From: an uncultured Prevotellaceae bacterium
GTDB lineage: Bacteria > Bacteroidota > Bacteroidia > Bacteroidales > Bacteroidaceae
NCBI GenBank assembly: GCA_945833925.1
Contig: CAMAFX010000005.1
Location: 1 to 64,000 of the forward strand
DNA: 64,000 nt
Direction of reading: 5' to 3'
Each line of letters opens with the position of its first letter. The first letter of the stretch is position 1. Below, one piece after another: positions 1 to 12,748 of this stretch. The notes beneath the pieces are model-generated. The model made no database searches, was not told the origin of the DNA, and worked only from the letters and a program-made list of their open reading frames with translations. The translations under genes and the position numbers were made by a program.

Positions 1-593
1 AGAACCTTCTCGGCAAGGTTGACAAGCTCATCCTCTGCGGTGGTATGACATACACATTTGCAAAGGCACATGGTGGCGAGATTGGTCAGTCTATCGTTGA
101 GCTCGACAAGCTCGACGTAGCTCTCAACGTAGAGAAGACAGCTAAGGAGAACGGCGTTGAGTTGGTACTCGGTACAGACTCTGTATGCTGCACAGGCTAC
201 GACTTCAAGACCTTTACCGTTAAGGATGGTGCTAAGATCGAGGTATTCGATTCTAACGCAATCCCAGCTGAGTTCGAGGGTCTCGATGCAGGTCCTAAGA
301 GCCGTGAAAAATTCGCTAAGGCAATCGAAGGCGCAAAGACAATCCTCTGGAACGGTCCTGCTGGATGCTTCGAGTGCGACGACTTCACCGCAGGTAGCAA
401 GGCTATCGGCGACGCTATCGCTAAGGCAACTGCTGAGGGTGCATTCTCACTCATCGGTGGTGGTGACTCAGTTGCATGCTGCACCAAGTTCGGTTTGACA
501 GACAAGGTTAGCTACATCTCAACCGGTGGTGGTGCTTTGCTTGAGGCTATCGAGGGTAAGGTTCTCCCAGGCGTAGCTGCAATCAAGGGCTAA
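1..593 (+). CDS. pgk: Phosphoglycerate kinase, C-terminal part (5' truncated by window edge)
   Basis: In-frame from the window start; translated ...[23 protein letters not shown]...[11 protein letters not shown]...LIGGGDSVA...[22 protein letters not shown] is a classic PGK C-terminus. Confidence 0.96.
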   Translation, partial: NLLGKVDKLILCGGMTYTFAKAHGGEIGQSIVELDKLDVALNVEKTAKENGVELVLGTDSVCCTGYDFKTFTVKDGAKIEVFDSNAIPAEFEGLDAGPKSREKFAKAIEGAKTILWNGPAGCFECDDFTAGSKAIGDAIAKATAEGAFSLIGGGDSVACCTKFGLTDKVSYISTGGGALLEAIEGKVLPGVAAIKG

Positions 594-610
594 TCGTTAA
601 CATTCAATAC

Positions 611-651
611 TCCCCCGCCCTCAACACAGTTTGAAGGCGGGGGTAATTTTT
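611..651 (+). terminator. Intrinsic terminator downstream of pgk
   Basis: Inverted repeat cccccgccctcaa...ttgaaggcggggg followed by taattttt. Confidence 0.75.
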
Positions 652-743
652 GAGTTAATGCTTTCTACTTTTCAAGGTTTCTTCCTTACTTCTTCAGTAT
701 AATCTTATTACTCACAACTCTACACTCTAACTCCTCAGGACTA

Positions 744-1739
744 ATGAGAAACATCCTACTCATAACATTATTAAGCATAACTGCTTTGTTTTCATGCAAA
801 GGAGAAAGCGAGCACGTGGTCAGTCCCGAGGAACTTGCCAAACAGGATTCTGCAGCCTTGCACGTTGCCGTATTCCCATGCAAGGTCTGTTTGCCACTAT
901 ATTATGCAGAGGCAACAGGAATATTCCAATCGCTTGACGTAGACATAAGACTGATGCATCTCAGCACAATGGAGGACTGCGACACCGCTCTCCTGAACCA
1001 CCGTGCAGAGGTTGCAACAAGCGACCTGGCAAGACTGATATGCATGACAAAGGACGGAAACGACGTCACTGCCATTGCACAGATGCAAGGAAAGACATTC
1101 CTGATGACAAGACCCGAGAAGCCTATTCTAAACATCAAGAAACTAAAGGAAAGACTGATTGCACTTGACAGGCATAGCGAAACTGACTATTTCAGTGACA
1201 AGCTTGCAAAGGAAGTCGGTTTGGAGCAACTTGATTTCTTCAGGACACAGATTAACAATCATCAGTTAAGATACAGTATGCTAACCAATTGCCTATACGA
1301 AGCCGCCTTTCTGGACGAACCGTATGCTACGCTTGCAGAAGAAATGGGATGCCATACACTTTGGGAATCGTCGAAAAAGGACACGTGTACATGGAACGTG
1401 CTTGCAATGACGAACAAGACTCTCAAGGACAAGAGCCGTGCAAACCAGGCAAGCAAACTTATCGACGCCTACCAACTGGCTGTGGAAAGAATGAACGAGA
1501 ACATGGACACATTGTGTCTGGACAGCATAATAAAGAAGGTGTATCAGTTACCACATATACAGGTTGACACAATCATCTCCATTCATCCCAACTCTGAGAT
1601 ATACAGGGCAAGCAAACTGCTTGTTCCCAAAAAGACAGAGGTGGAAACAGCAAAGCAATGGTTGTTGGAACGCAAATGGATTCCCGCAACATTAAATACA
1701 GAGAAAATAACCAACGACATTCTCATGAAAAAGCAGTGA
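744..1739 (+). CDS. Lipoprotein related to ABC-type nitrate/sulfonate/taurine (NMT1/SsuA-like) substrate-binding proteins
   Basis: Lipobox-like ITALFSC signal; VAVFPCKVCLPLYYAEATGIFQSLDVDIRL...AEVATSDLARL resembles SsuA/NMT1-type binding folds. Confidence 0.65.
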   Translation: MRNILLITLLSITALFSCKGESEHVVSPEELAKQDSAALHVAVFPCKVCLPLYYAEATGIFQSLDVDIRLMHLSTMEDCDTALLNHRAEVATSDLARLICMTKDGNDVTAIAQMQGKTFLMTRPEKPILNIKKLKERLIALDRHSETDYFSDKLAKEVGLEQLDFFRTQINNHQLRYSMLTNCLYEAAFLDEPYATLAEEMGCHTLWESSKKDTCTWNVLAMTNKTLKDKSRANQASKLIDAYQLAVERMNENMDTLCLDSIIKKVYQLPHIQVDTIISIHPNSEIYRASKLLVPKKTEVETAKQWLLERKWIPATLNTEKITNDILMKKQ

Positions 1740-1789
1740 CCATCTACATAATTGTAGACGTCGTCAACAGAGACTGTTGTAACAGACAA

Positions 1790-3928
1790 ATGAGAAGTAA
1801 GTTGCAGATTATGAAAAGGGAAATAACAAAGGAATTATTCAAGGAATGTCTGGACGCATTGCATCAGCACCACCTCTTTGATGCAATCACCATTCTATAC
1901 TCTCTTGCCAAAGAAACAACCAACAACAGTTTTCTGATAGCAATTGAGAGTATAGAAAACGACTATAATGCAATGCTCGACTTTATCGCAAAGGGTGGAA
2001 AAGACGATGCTCGCACCATCATACAATTGAAACTCATTCAGAAAGCCCTTCTTCTACTAAATGCCATTGACGCATCGACAAGGCTTACGGAAGCCAACGA
2101 CTACTATACACACTGTATCGAGACTCTGGCAAATGGAACAAACCAGAACGAAACAACATTCTGTCATCTTGCCACAATAAACAATGTGGAAAGCAGTGAC
2201 ATAATAATCATCAACGAACTTATTGACAGTGCTAACCGAAATGAGTTGAAAGTCATAATATCTGCACTTGGACTCAATCTATGGAACTACCTGAATCCAT
2301 CATTGTTTAAGATAGTTGCGAGTCTTGCAACAAAGGATATCAGGGCAAGCATCGCTCTGTATATTACGGCAATCAAGCACAGCGACTCCTTGTCATTGTT
2401 TCCCGAACTGCAATCAATATACAAGGAACTGTCGGAAGATGAAGAATTCAGAAAGAATATAAGTCTCATCAATCGTGAATTCTACATTTGCAGCCAGACA
2501 AGCAAGGCAAAAGAACAGCTCGAAAAAACCATAATACCTGCATTCAAGGACTTGATGACTGACAGGAGACTTATGGACGAGATAGGCTCTGATGAAGGAC
2601 TGAACAACATAGACTCTATTCTAAGTTCAAGCGAAAAGAGCGAGGAATTCAGGAAGAAAAGAGACAAACTCAACGACAGTTTTGACATTGTCATGAAGAT
2701 GCAGGAGGAAGGACTGGACATCAACATCGACAATTTCAACATACTGAAGAACTCTGCTTTCTTCAACAATCTATACAACTGGTTGAAGCCATTTGACATA
2801 AAAGATGAAGTTCTGCGTGATTTCATCTACGACAAAAACGGAAAGACCAGACCAATAATCAACATCCTCTTGGAGGACCCAAACATCTGTGACATTGACC
2901 TTTATGGTACAATCCTGATCGTCAACAACAAGAACAAAACGGGTGTTGACAACGGCGAATATATAGAAAACATGCTGGATGGTGAGTTTGGCAATTCTCC
3001 GTTCATCAAATACAACGAATACGGCAACAGGGAAATTAGCGAAGAGCGTGACTGCAGAAGTTATATTCGCGCACTTTATCGCCTATTCTACAAATCGAAG
3101 TGGTCTCAATCATTTGACAACATATTCAACAACTCGACAAATATACTCGACAACGAGTACTTGTCAAAGGCAATAGCAACAGAGAACACTACACTGAAAG
3201 ACATCGCCGACCTTATGCAGAAGTACAAGGACATGGATGATGCCATCTGCTACTATAAGCAGATAATAAAGAATAGTGGCAGTGATTATGAAACACTGAT
3301 CTCAATTGCAAGATGCTACATCCAGAACAAGAAATACGGAATCGCACTGAACTATCTGCAGCAAGCTGAGGTTCTTTCAGAGCATACAGACATTGACCTT
3401 TACTGGATGATGCACAAGTGCTACGACAAACTTGGACAATATGACAACAGTCTGGATATCTTGTTGGAACTGGAGAAGGACGAACCTGACAATGAAAAGG
3501 TCATTGCAGAAACAGGCTTGACACTGATTAAGACTGGTAAATTCCAGGAAGCGTCACAGAGATTCTTCAAACTTGAGATTGAAGACAAGATGATTACTCC
3601 GTCACGAAGGGCTATAGCGTGGTGTTCATTCAATCTCAAGAAATACGAGCAGGCACTAAAGTATTACGAGAAGATAATGTCCACTCCCGGACTGGCTGTA
3701 TGGCAAGACTACATCAACAGCGGACACACAGCGTTGTGTATGGGAAATCTCTGCCTTTCAATTGAATACTACAAGCAGTACGTAAAGCACTATCTGACAG
3801 ACGACCCCAAGATAAAGGATGCTTTAGAGCCATTTGACAAAGACAGAGAAAGACTGCTAATGCATGGCATTGCCGAAAGTGACATTGACCTCATGCATGA
3901 GATGATACTTAAATACGCTGTCAAATAA
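1790..3928 (+). CDS. Tetratricopeptide-repeat protein, function unknown
   Basis: Long ORF; C-terminal half has TPR-like repeats (YETLISIARCYIQNKKYGIALNYLQQAE; YWMMHKCYDKLGQYDNSLDILLELEKDEPDNEKVIAETGLTLIKTGKFQEASQRFFKLE). Start reassigned to ATG 1790 (or 1811). Confidence 0.7.
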   Translation: MRSKLQIMKREITKELFKECLDALHQHHLFDAITILYSLAKETTNNSFLIAIESIENDYNAMLDFIAKGGKDDARTIIQLKLIQKALLLLNAIDASTRLTEANDYYTHCIETLANGTNQNETTFCHLATINNVESSDIIIINELIDSANRNELKVIISALGLNLWNYLNPSLFKIVASLATKDIRASIALYITAIKHSDSLSLFPELQSIYKELSEDEEFRKNISLINREFYICSQTSKAKEQLEKTIIPAFKDLMTDRRLMDEIGSDEGLNNIDSILSSSEKSEEFRKKRDKLNDSFDIVMKMQEEGLDINIDNFNILKNSAFFNNLYNWLKPFDIKDEVLRDFIYDKNGKTRPIINILLEDPNICDIDLYGTILIVNNKNKTGVDNGEYIENMLDGEFGNSPFIKYNEYGNREISEERDCRSYIRALYRLFYKSKWSQSFDNIFNNSTNILDNEYLSKAIATENTTLKDIADLMQKYKDMDDAICYYKQIIKNSGSDYETLISIARCYIQNKKYGIALNYLQQAEVLSEHTDIDLYWMMHKCYDKLGQYDNSLDILLELEKDEPDNEKVIAETGLTLIKTGKFQEASQRFFKLEIEDKMITPSRRAIAWCSFNLKKYEQALKYYEKIMSTPGLAVWQDYINSGHTALCMGNLCLSIEYYKQYVKHYLTDDPKIKDALEPFDKDRERLLMHGIAESDIDLMHEMILKYAVK

Positions 3929-5204
3929 ATCCTTTGAAAGCACCAAACAGTCTGCCGACAATACGATGCCAGATGTTGAAACGCTTCTTCCAGCCTTCTG
4001 GAGTCAAAAGGGTGCTTTTTGTCTTGTCTTGCTCAAACAATGTTGACAACTGACTTGCCGTACATGGCGAGAAAATGAAGGAATTCACTTCATAATCAAA
4101 AAGCATACTACGTGCGTCAAGATTAGCACTACCTATTGTGCAGAACTCACCATCAACAATCATATATTTACTGTGATGGAAACCATCATCATTATAATAA
4201 ACGTTACAGCCGTGTGACATGAAACGTTTCATTTGAATAGCAACAACATCAGGAGTGATGGGCACATCACACTTGGAAGAAACCATAAAATCAACCTTCA
4301 CACCACGCTTTAAGGCATTGTTAATGGCTCTTCTCACGCTACGCACACCTGTTGGATAGGGATTAACAATCTGGATGTAATGCTGTGCCGAATTGATGGC
4401 AGCAACGTACGACTTTCTCATCAACTTGCTGTCTTTTCCTGGTCTACGGTGTACAACAGCAAGCAGCTTGCGTCCTGCATCGTCAGTCGAGTCTACCTTA
4501 ATGCTTTGATAAGATTCATTCACAGGCCTGCTGTCGGGCAAATATTTCTCCTCGTCAAGGGCGATTCCCGTCTCAGACTTCCACATTTTTGCGAAAATCT
4601 TTTCATATTCAGCCACAACAGGACCTTCGAGACGCATATGCATATCATGCCACGGCCCAATATTTGGTTTGCCATGAATGTAATAATCTGCAACGTTCAT
4701 TCCTCCTGTATAAACCAACTTGCCATCAATAACCACAATCTTCATGTGGTCTCTGTGATAAAAATGATTAATATAAGGGAACTTTAGAGGGTCGAAAATG
4801 CAAATATCCAATCCCATTGACCGGAGGCTGTCAAGATGAGACTTCCTCAATGGATGATCATTGCTTCGGTTTCCGAAATCATCACAAAGGATACGCACCT
4901 CAACGCCCTGTTGTGCCTTCTCACTGAGCAATGTGAAAAGAGACCATCCAATAGAATCATTACGAAAATTGAAATATTCAAGATGGACATAGTGAGTTGC
5001 CTGACTGATTGCAGAAAATAAGTCTATGAATTTTTCCTTTCCTGAAGGCAAGAGCACAACGCTATTACCTTCGCAAAAAGGTACATCAAGACTTGCAAGG
5101 GACTTTTGCGTTTGTTCTGACGAAGAAGTATTCTGCGCCAATAATGATGTATCAGCTATGGCAATAGTCATAAATACGATAAGGAATTTTAAAACAAATT
5201 GCAT
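3921..5204 (-). CDS. Cardiolipin synthase / phospholipase D family protein
   Basis: Two HKD motifs: HRDHMKIVVIDGKLVYTGGMN and HHSKYMIVDGEFCTIGSANLDARS; N-terminal signal sequence. Confidence 0.88.
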   Translation of the reverse strand: MQFVLKFLIVFMTIAIADTSLLAQNTSSSEQTQKSLASLDVPFCEGNSVVLLPSGKEKFIDLFSAISQATHYVHLEYFNFRNDSIGWSLFTLLSEKAQQGVEVRILCDDFGNRSNDHPLRKSHLDSLRSMGLDICIFDPLKFPYINHFYHRDHMKIVVIDGKLVYTGGMNVADYYIHGKPNIGPWHDMHMRLEGPVVAEYEKIFAKMWKSETGIALDEEKYLPDSRPVNESYQSIKVDSTDDAGRKLLAVVHRRPGKDSKLMRKSYVAAINSAQHYIQIVNPYPTGVRSVRRAINNALKRGVKVDFMVSSKCDVPITPDVVAIQMKRFMSHGCNVYYNDDGFHHSKYMIVDGEFCTIGSANLDARSMLFDYEVNSFIFSPCTASQLSTLFEQDKTKSTLLTPEGWKKRFNIWHRIVGRLFGAFKGFI

Positions 5205-5325
5205 AACAACTCTAAAGCAATCAAATTACACTGAACAGAACCTATCAACAAATATTTAAAATATACAGAAGATCCTTGAAATCACTTAGAAAAGTCAACA
5301 AACCATCAATCGTACACTTGTATTT

Positions 5326-6282
5326 TTAGACGTAACAACTGAAACTGTCAACAATACCAAGTAAATGCTTGCTGTCATCTACAACAAGAACAGCATGAAT
5401 CTTTCTCTCGGAAAGGATGTTCACAATAGTCTCTATCTTTGTCTCCTGACTGATTGTTACTGGATGCTTTGTCATCACCTCTTTTACCGGAACATAGAAG
5501 AACTTCTCTCCCAGCGACTCAGTGGCACGACGTACGTCTCCATCAGTAATGATACCTGCAACCTCGTCATTATGAAGAATAACGCCCAATCCCAGCTTAC
5601 CTCTACTAATATGAATTATTGCTTCGCCCAATGGCAAATCTTCATTGATGACAGGTAAATCGTGGGAACGCATAACATCCTTCGCTCTGTTCAGCAGTCG
5701 TCTACCCAAAGAGCCACCCGGATGAAACTTTGCAAAATCCTGCTCTTTGAAGTTTCGGCGAACTACCAACGCACATGCGATGGCATCTACAAGAGCCAGT
5801 GTTGCCGTTGTGCTACAGGTTGGTGCAAGATTCAAAGGATAAGCTTCGTGCTTGACATGAACATTCAGATGATATGTACAGTTATGTGCAAGCAACGAAT
5901 CGGGATTTCCGCTAATACCGACAAGAGGAATGTTGCGTTCTTGCAGGCATGGGATAAAGCGCAGCAACTCGTCGGTCTGACCAGAATAACTTATTGCCAC
6001 AAAAACATCCTTGTTCGTGATAACACCAAGACTGCCATGAAATACGTCCAATGCATTAACGGCAAAAGCAGGGGTGCCAGTACTTGATAGTGTTGCAGCC
6101 ATCTTTGATGCGATATGACTATTCTTGCCAACACCACACACAATGACTTTGCCTGTACAGTTGTATATCACATCAACAACATTCTCGAAAGTATCATCAA
6201 GTCTTTCAATAAGATTCAATATGGCCTCTGCTTCGTCACGCAGACACTGCTCTGCAACCTTTATAATATTTTCTCCTATCAT
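5326..6282 (-). CDS. kdsD: Arabinose-5-phosphate isomerase (KpsF/GutQ family, SIS + CBS domains)
   Basis: VIVCGVGKNSHIASKMAATLSSTGTPAFAVNALDVFHGSLG; CBS pair; next to kdsA. Confidence 0.93.
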   Translation of the reverse strand: MIGENIIKVAEQCLRDEAEAILNLIERLDDTFENVVDVIYNCTGKVIVCGVGKNSHIASKMAATLSSTGTPAFAVNALDVFHGSLGVITNKDVFVAISYSGQTDELLRFIPCLQERNIPLVGISGNPDSLLAHNCTYHLNVHVKHEAYPLNLAPTCSTTATLALVDAIACALVVRRNFKEQDFAKFHPGGSLGRRLLNRAKDVMRSHDLPVINEDLPLGEAIIHISRGKLGLGVILHNDEVAGIITDGDVRRATESLGEKFFYVPVKEVMTKHPVTISQETKIETIVNILSERKIHAVLVVDDSKHLLGIVDSFSCYV

Positions 6283-6284
6283 AG

Positions 6285-7064
6285 TTACATCAATGACTTA
6301 AGAACATCCTCAAAATCCTTCAGATACAACATATTCGGACCGTCACTGAGAGCATTCTCTGGATCGGGATGAATCTCAAAGAAATAGCCTGTTGCTCCAA
6401 ATGCCTTTGCCGCCAGTGCCATAGCCGGCACGAATTCGCGGTTGCCACCTGTCTTACCACCTGCTGCGCCAGGACGCTGTACACTATGAGTACAATCCAT
6501 TATGACTCTTGACGTAAATCGCTTCATATCACTAATGTTGCGAAAATCTACAGCAAGATTGTTATAACCATATATATTGCCGCGTTCAGTAAGCCACACC
6601 TCGTCCTTTTCCTTCTGTTCGCTGCCTACCGCCAACCACGTCTCGCGTATCTTTTGAACAGGGTATTCCATGTCTAATCCACTCAGGAACTGCGCCTTCT
6701 TGATGTTGACAGGCTTGCCGGTCCTTGCAGCGGCAACAAGCAAGTCAGTCTGCCGACAAAGAAAAGCAGGGATTTGCAAAGCATCTACGACCTCGCCTGC
6801 AGGTGCTGCCTGATAACTCTCATGAATATCCGTAAGTAAAGGCAAGCCAAACTTAGACTTCACATCCGACATCATCTGAAGTCCTTTTTCCAAGCCAGGT
6901 CCACGGTAGGAATGTATGCTGGTTCTGTTTGCCTTGTCAAACGACGCCTTGAAATAGATGTCAACGTCGTACTGGTTCTTTAAACGCAACAATTCTGCAG
7001 CAACCTCATCAAGTACATCTTGCGTCTCGATAACACATGGACCTGCTATAAACAAAGGTTTCAT
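6285..7064 (-). CDS. kdsA: 2-dehydro-3-deoxyphosphooctonate aldolase (KDO-8-P synthase)
   Basis: FIAGPCVIETQDV...FKASFDKANRTSIHSYRGPG...DCTHSVQRPGAAGGKTGGNREFVPAMALAAKAFGATGYFFEIHPDPENALSDGPNML. Confidence 0.96.
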   Translation of the reverse strand: MKPLFIAGPCVIETQDVLDEVAAELLRLKNQYDVDIYFKASFDKANRTSIHSYRGPGLEKGLQMMSDVKSKFGLPLLTDIHESYQAAPAGEVVDALQIPAFLCRQTDLLVAAARTGKPVNIKKAQFLSGLDMEYPVQKIRETWLAVGSEQKEKDEVWLTERGNIYGYNNLAVDFRNISDMKRFTSRVIMDCTHSVQRPGAAGGKTGGNREFVPAMALAAKAFGATGYFFEIHPDPENALSDGPNMLYLKDFEDVLKSLM

Positions 7065-7214
7065 AATATATTATATTTGATAGTACAATTATTAAGGAGG
7101 ACAGTCTGTCATAATAATAATGTCCTCATATTGCAAAGATACAAAAAATACTACTATAATATTAATAAGGAGAGAAAAAATATTCAAACCTCTACCTTTT
7201 AAACATTTTTTTCG

Positions 7215-7222
7215 TAATTTTG
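7215..7222 (+). promoter_or_regulatory. Bacteroidota-type -7 box (TAnnTTTG) for the MaoC-family gene
   Basis: TAATTTTG 45 bp upstream of the ATG at 7267, preceded by a T-rich run. Confidence 0.55.
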
Positions 7223-7266
7223 CACAACGATAAGTAACACAATATAACAAACAACAATATTAAACA

Positions 7267-7734
7267 ATGGAAAAAGTCATTATTTCTTGTTACGAAGACT
7301 TCTTGCCATACCTTGGCAAAGAGATTGGCACGAGTGATTATATACAGATTGATCAGAACCGAATCAACCTGTTTGCAGATGCCACACTTGACCACCAGTG
7401 GATTCATGTAGACGTAGAGAAAGCCAAGGCAGAAAGTCCGTTCGGTCAGACTATTGCACACGGCTACCTGACAATGTCTTTGCTGCCAGCCATGTGGAAT
7501 CAAATCATCGAGGTACGCAACTTGGAGCGCCAGATGAACTATGGTATGGACAAGATGAAGTTTGCACAGCCTGTGCTCTCAGGACAGAGTGTACGCATGG
7601 TTACCCACTTGCACGAAATCGCGAATCTTCGCGGCGCAATAAAGACTACAATAAAGTTCTCTATCGAAGTCAAGGAAACAGGCAAGAAGACACTGGAAGG
7701 TCTTGCCACATTCATTTATTATTTCAAGAAATAA
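7267..7734 (+). CDS. MaoC-family (R)-specific enoyl-CoA hydratase-like protein
   Basis: NLFADATLDHQWIHVDVEKAKAESPFGQTIAHGYLTMSLLPAM is the MaoC hot-dog fold signature. Confidence 0.92.
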   Translation: MEKVIISCYEDFLPYLGKEIGTSDYIQIDQNRINLFADATLDHQWIHVDVEKAKAESPFGQTIAHGYLTMSLLPAMWNQIIEVRNLERQMNYGMDKMKFAQPVLSGQSVRMVTHLHEIANLRGAIKTTIKFSIEVKETGKKTLEGLATFIYYFKK

Positions 7735-7813
7735 TATATGAGTTAAAGTGAACTCTTGCTATAAGATAAACACACTCTCGTTGAGTTTTTTTATCAGACA
7801 AGCATAACTAACA

Positions 7814-7857
7814 ACAAAAACTCGCTGCAGGAACAATCTTGCAGCGAGTTTTTGTTA
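7814..7857. terminator. Strong (bidirectional-looking) terminator hairpin between convergent maoC-like gene and dapA
   Basis: aacaaaaactcgctgcagg aacaat cttgcagcgagtttttgtt: near-perfect inverted repeat, A-run and T-run on opposite sides. Confidence 0.85.
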
Positions 7858-7887
7858 TCTGTAAAATTTCAAATTTAGAATCTTCAG

Positions 7888-7973
7888 CCTCCCAAAGATT
7901 AACTTGAACCTCCACAGAGATTCACCTCAGCCTCCACAGAGATTCGCCTCAGCCTCCCAAGGATTATCTGAAG
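7888..7973. repeat. Four tandem 21-22 bp units (cctccacagagattcacctcag-like)
   Basis: Units at 7888-7908, 7909-7930, 7931-7952, 7953-7973; the middle two differ by one base. Confidence 0.9.
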
Positions 7974-7981
7974 AAAAGAAA

Positions 7982-8875
7982 TCAATACTTGATACCCAAT
8001 TCCCTTACAATGCTGGAAATTTTATCCATCGTATTAAGACTGGTTGGAATAAGAGGCAAACGGAGTTGGTTCTCAATTACTCCCATAGAATGAAGCATAG
8101 CCTTTACACCAGCAGGATTACCATCTACAAACAGAAGTTTGAAGAGTTCAGTAAACTTGTGATGAATTCTCAAAGCAGGTTCATACTCGCCTCGCAATGC
8201 GAGTCTTACCATTCTGCTGAATTCTGCAGGTAAAGCATTACCAATAACACTGATTACACCTACTGCGCCCAGAGTAATAAGAGGGAATGTTATGCCGTCA
8301 TCACCACTGATGACATCAAAGTCAAGCGGTTTATTCTTGATTATATCATCCATTTGGGTAATGTTACCGCTTGCCTCTTTGATAGCCACTACGTTCTCGC
8401 AATCGCGAGCAAGACGCAGTGTCGTCTCAGCAGTCATGTTTACGCCAGTTCTACCTGGCACATTATAAAGAACAACAGGTACAGGACTTGCTTCTGCAAT
8501 TGCCTTAAAATGCTGGTAAAGACCTTCCTGAGAAGGCTTGTTGTACATAGGACACACACTCAAAACTCCGTCTATACCAGTCCAATCTGTCGACTTCAAC
8601 TCAGAAATAACAGACGCCGTACAGTTACCACCACATCCCATCAACAAAGGAACACGACCAGCAACACGTTCAACGACTATTCTTCTTATCTCTTTCTTTT
8701 CTTCAAATGTCAATGTAGGGGTCTCGGCAGTTGTTCCAAGAATGCAGAGGAAATCAGCTCCATGAGTAAGTTGAAAATCAACGAGACGCATCAAAGCAGT
8801 ATAATCGACGCTTCCGTCTTTCTTGAAAGGAGTAACAAGGGCAATACCTAACCCGCGAAATTTATTTTGAGCCAT
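7982..8875 (-). CDS. dapA: 4-hydroxy-tetrahydrodipicolinate synthase
   Basis: FRGLGIALVTPFKKDGSVDYTAL...LGTTAETPTLTFEEK...YNVPGRTGVNM...AIKEASGNI; start reassigned to ATG 8875 (MAQNKFRG). Confidence 0.95.
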   Translation of the reverse strand: MAQNKFRGLGIALVTPFKKDGSVDYTALMRLVDFQLTHGADFLCILGTTAETPTLTFEEKKEIRRIVVERVAGRVPLLMGCGGNCTASVISELKSTDWTGIDGVLSVCPMYNKPSQEGLYQHFKAIAEASPVPVVLYNVPGRTGVNMTAETTLRLARDCENVVAIKEASGNITQMDDIIKNKPLDFDVISGDDGITFPLITLGAVGVISVIGNALPAEFSRMVRLALRGEYEPALRIHHKFTELFKLLFVDGNPAGVKAMLHSMGVIENQLRLPLIPTSLNTMDKISSIVRELGIKY

Positions 8876-8969
8876 AAAAAATGATAAATTCAAAATGTAT
8901 GCAAAGGTAGTAAAAGACATGCAAAATGCCAAACATTTCACAACTTTTCTATACAGATACAAACTTAAC

Positions 8970-12222
<3,253 letters not shown>

Positions 12223-12259
12223 CCTTGCACCAATTCAATATAAGTAATACAGAATACTG

Positions 12260-12619
12260 TCACACTTCCGGTTCAGCACCATTGTCTTCAACTTCGGGTT
12301 TGTCGAACTCCTCCAGTTCGCTTCCTCTTTCAATAATATAGAGGTCTTCGCCTTCACGAGTCATGTAATAGCGCTCACGAGCTATCTTCTCAACCTTTTC
12401 AGGATTAGAACGCAATTCATTCAGCTGACGGGTGTTCTCATCATAGCTTGCTTGCAATTCGCTGATTGTTTCCTTCAGTTCGCTGATGCGCTGCCAGCGG
12501 TAGTGACGTTCCCACACGCTGTTTCCATCAAGAAACAGCACGAACAAAGCTGTGAATATAATAGCAGTCGAAATCTTGTGCGACCTTAAAAAATCGAGAA
12601 AAGTGAATATTCTACTCAT
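12260..12619 (-). CDS. Septum formation initiator family protein (FtsB/DivIC-like)
   Basis: Single N-terminal TM, coiled coil ISELKETISELQASYDENTRQLNELRSNPEKVEKIARERYYMTREGEDLYII. Confidence 0.88.
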   Translation of the reverse strand: MSRIFTFLDFLRSHKISTAIIFTALFVLFLDGNSVWERHYRWQRISELKETISELQASYDENTRQLNELRSNPEKVEKIARERYYMTREGEDLYIIERGSELEEFDKPEVEDNGAEPEV

Positions 12620-12695
12620 GACCCCATTTACTGTTTGTGTTTACAAAGTTAGTATATTTTTTTGCTAAAAAAGCACATCAGACACTTTTTTTTTG

Positions 12696-12703
12696 TATTT
12701 TTG
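12696..12703 (+). promoter_or_regulatory. Bacteroidota-type -7 box upstream of dnaX
   Basis: TATTTTTG following T-run, 46 bp before ATG 12749. Confidence 0.5.
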
Positions 12704-12748
12704 CATTTAGTAACAATTCGCATCGCAAATCTATTACACTTTACATAT

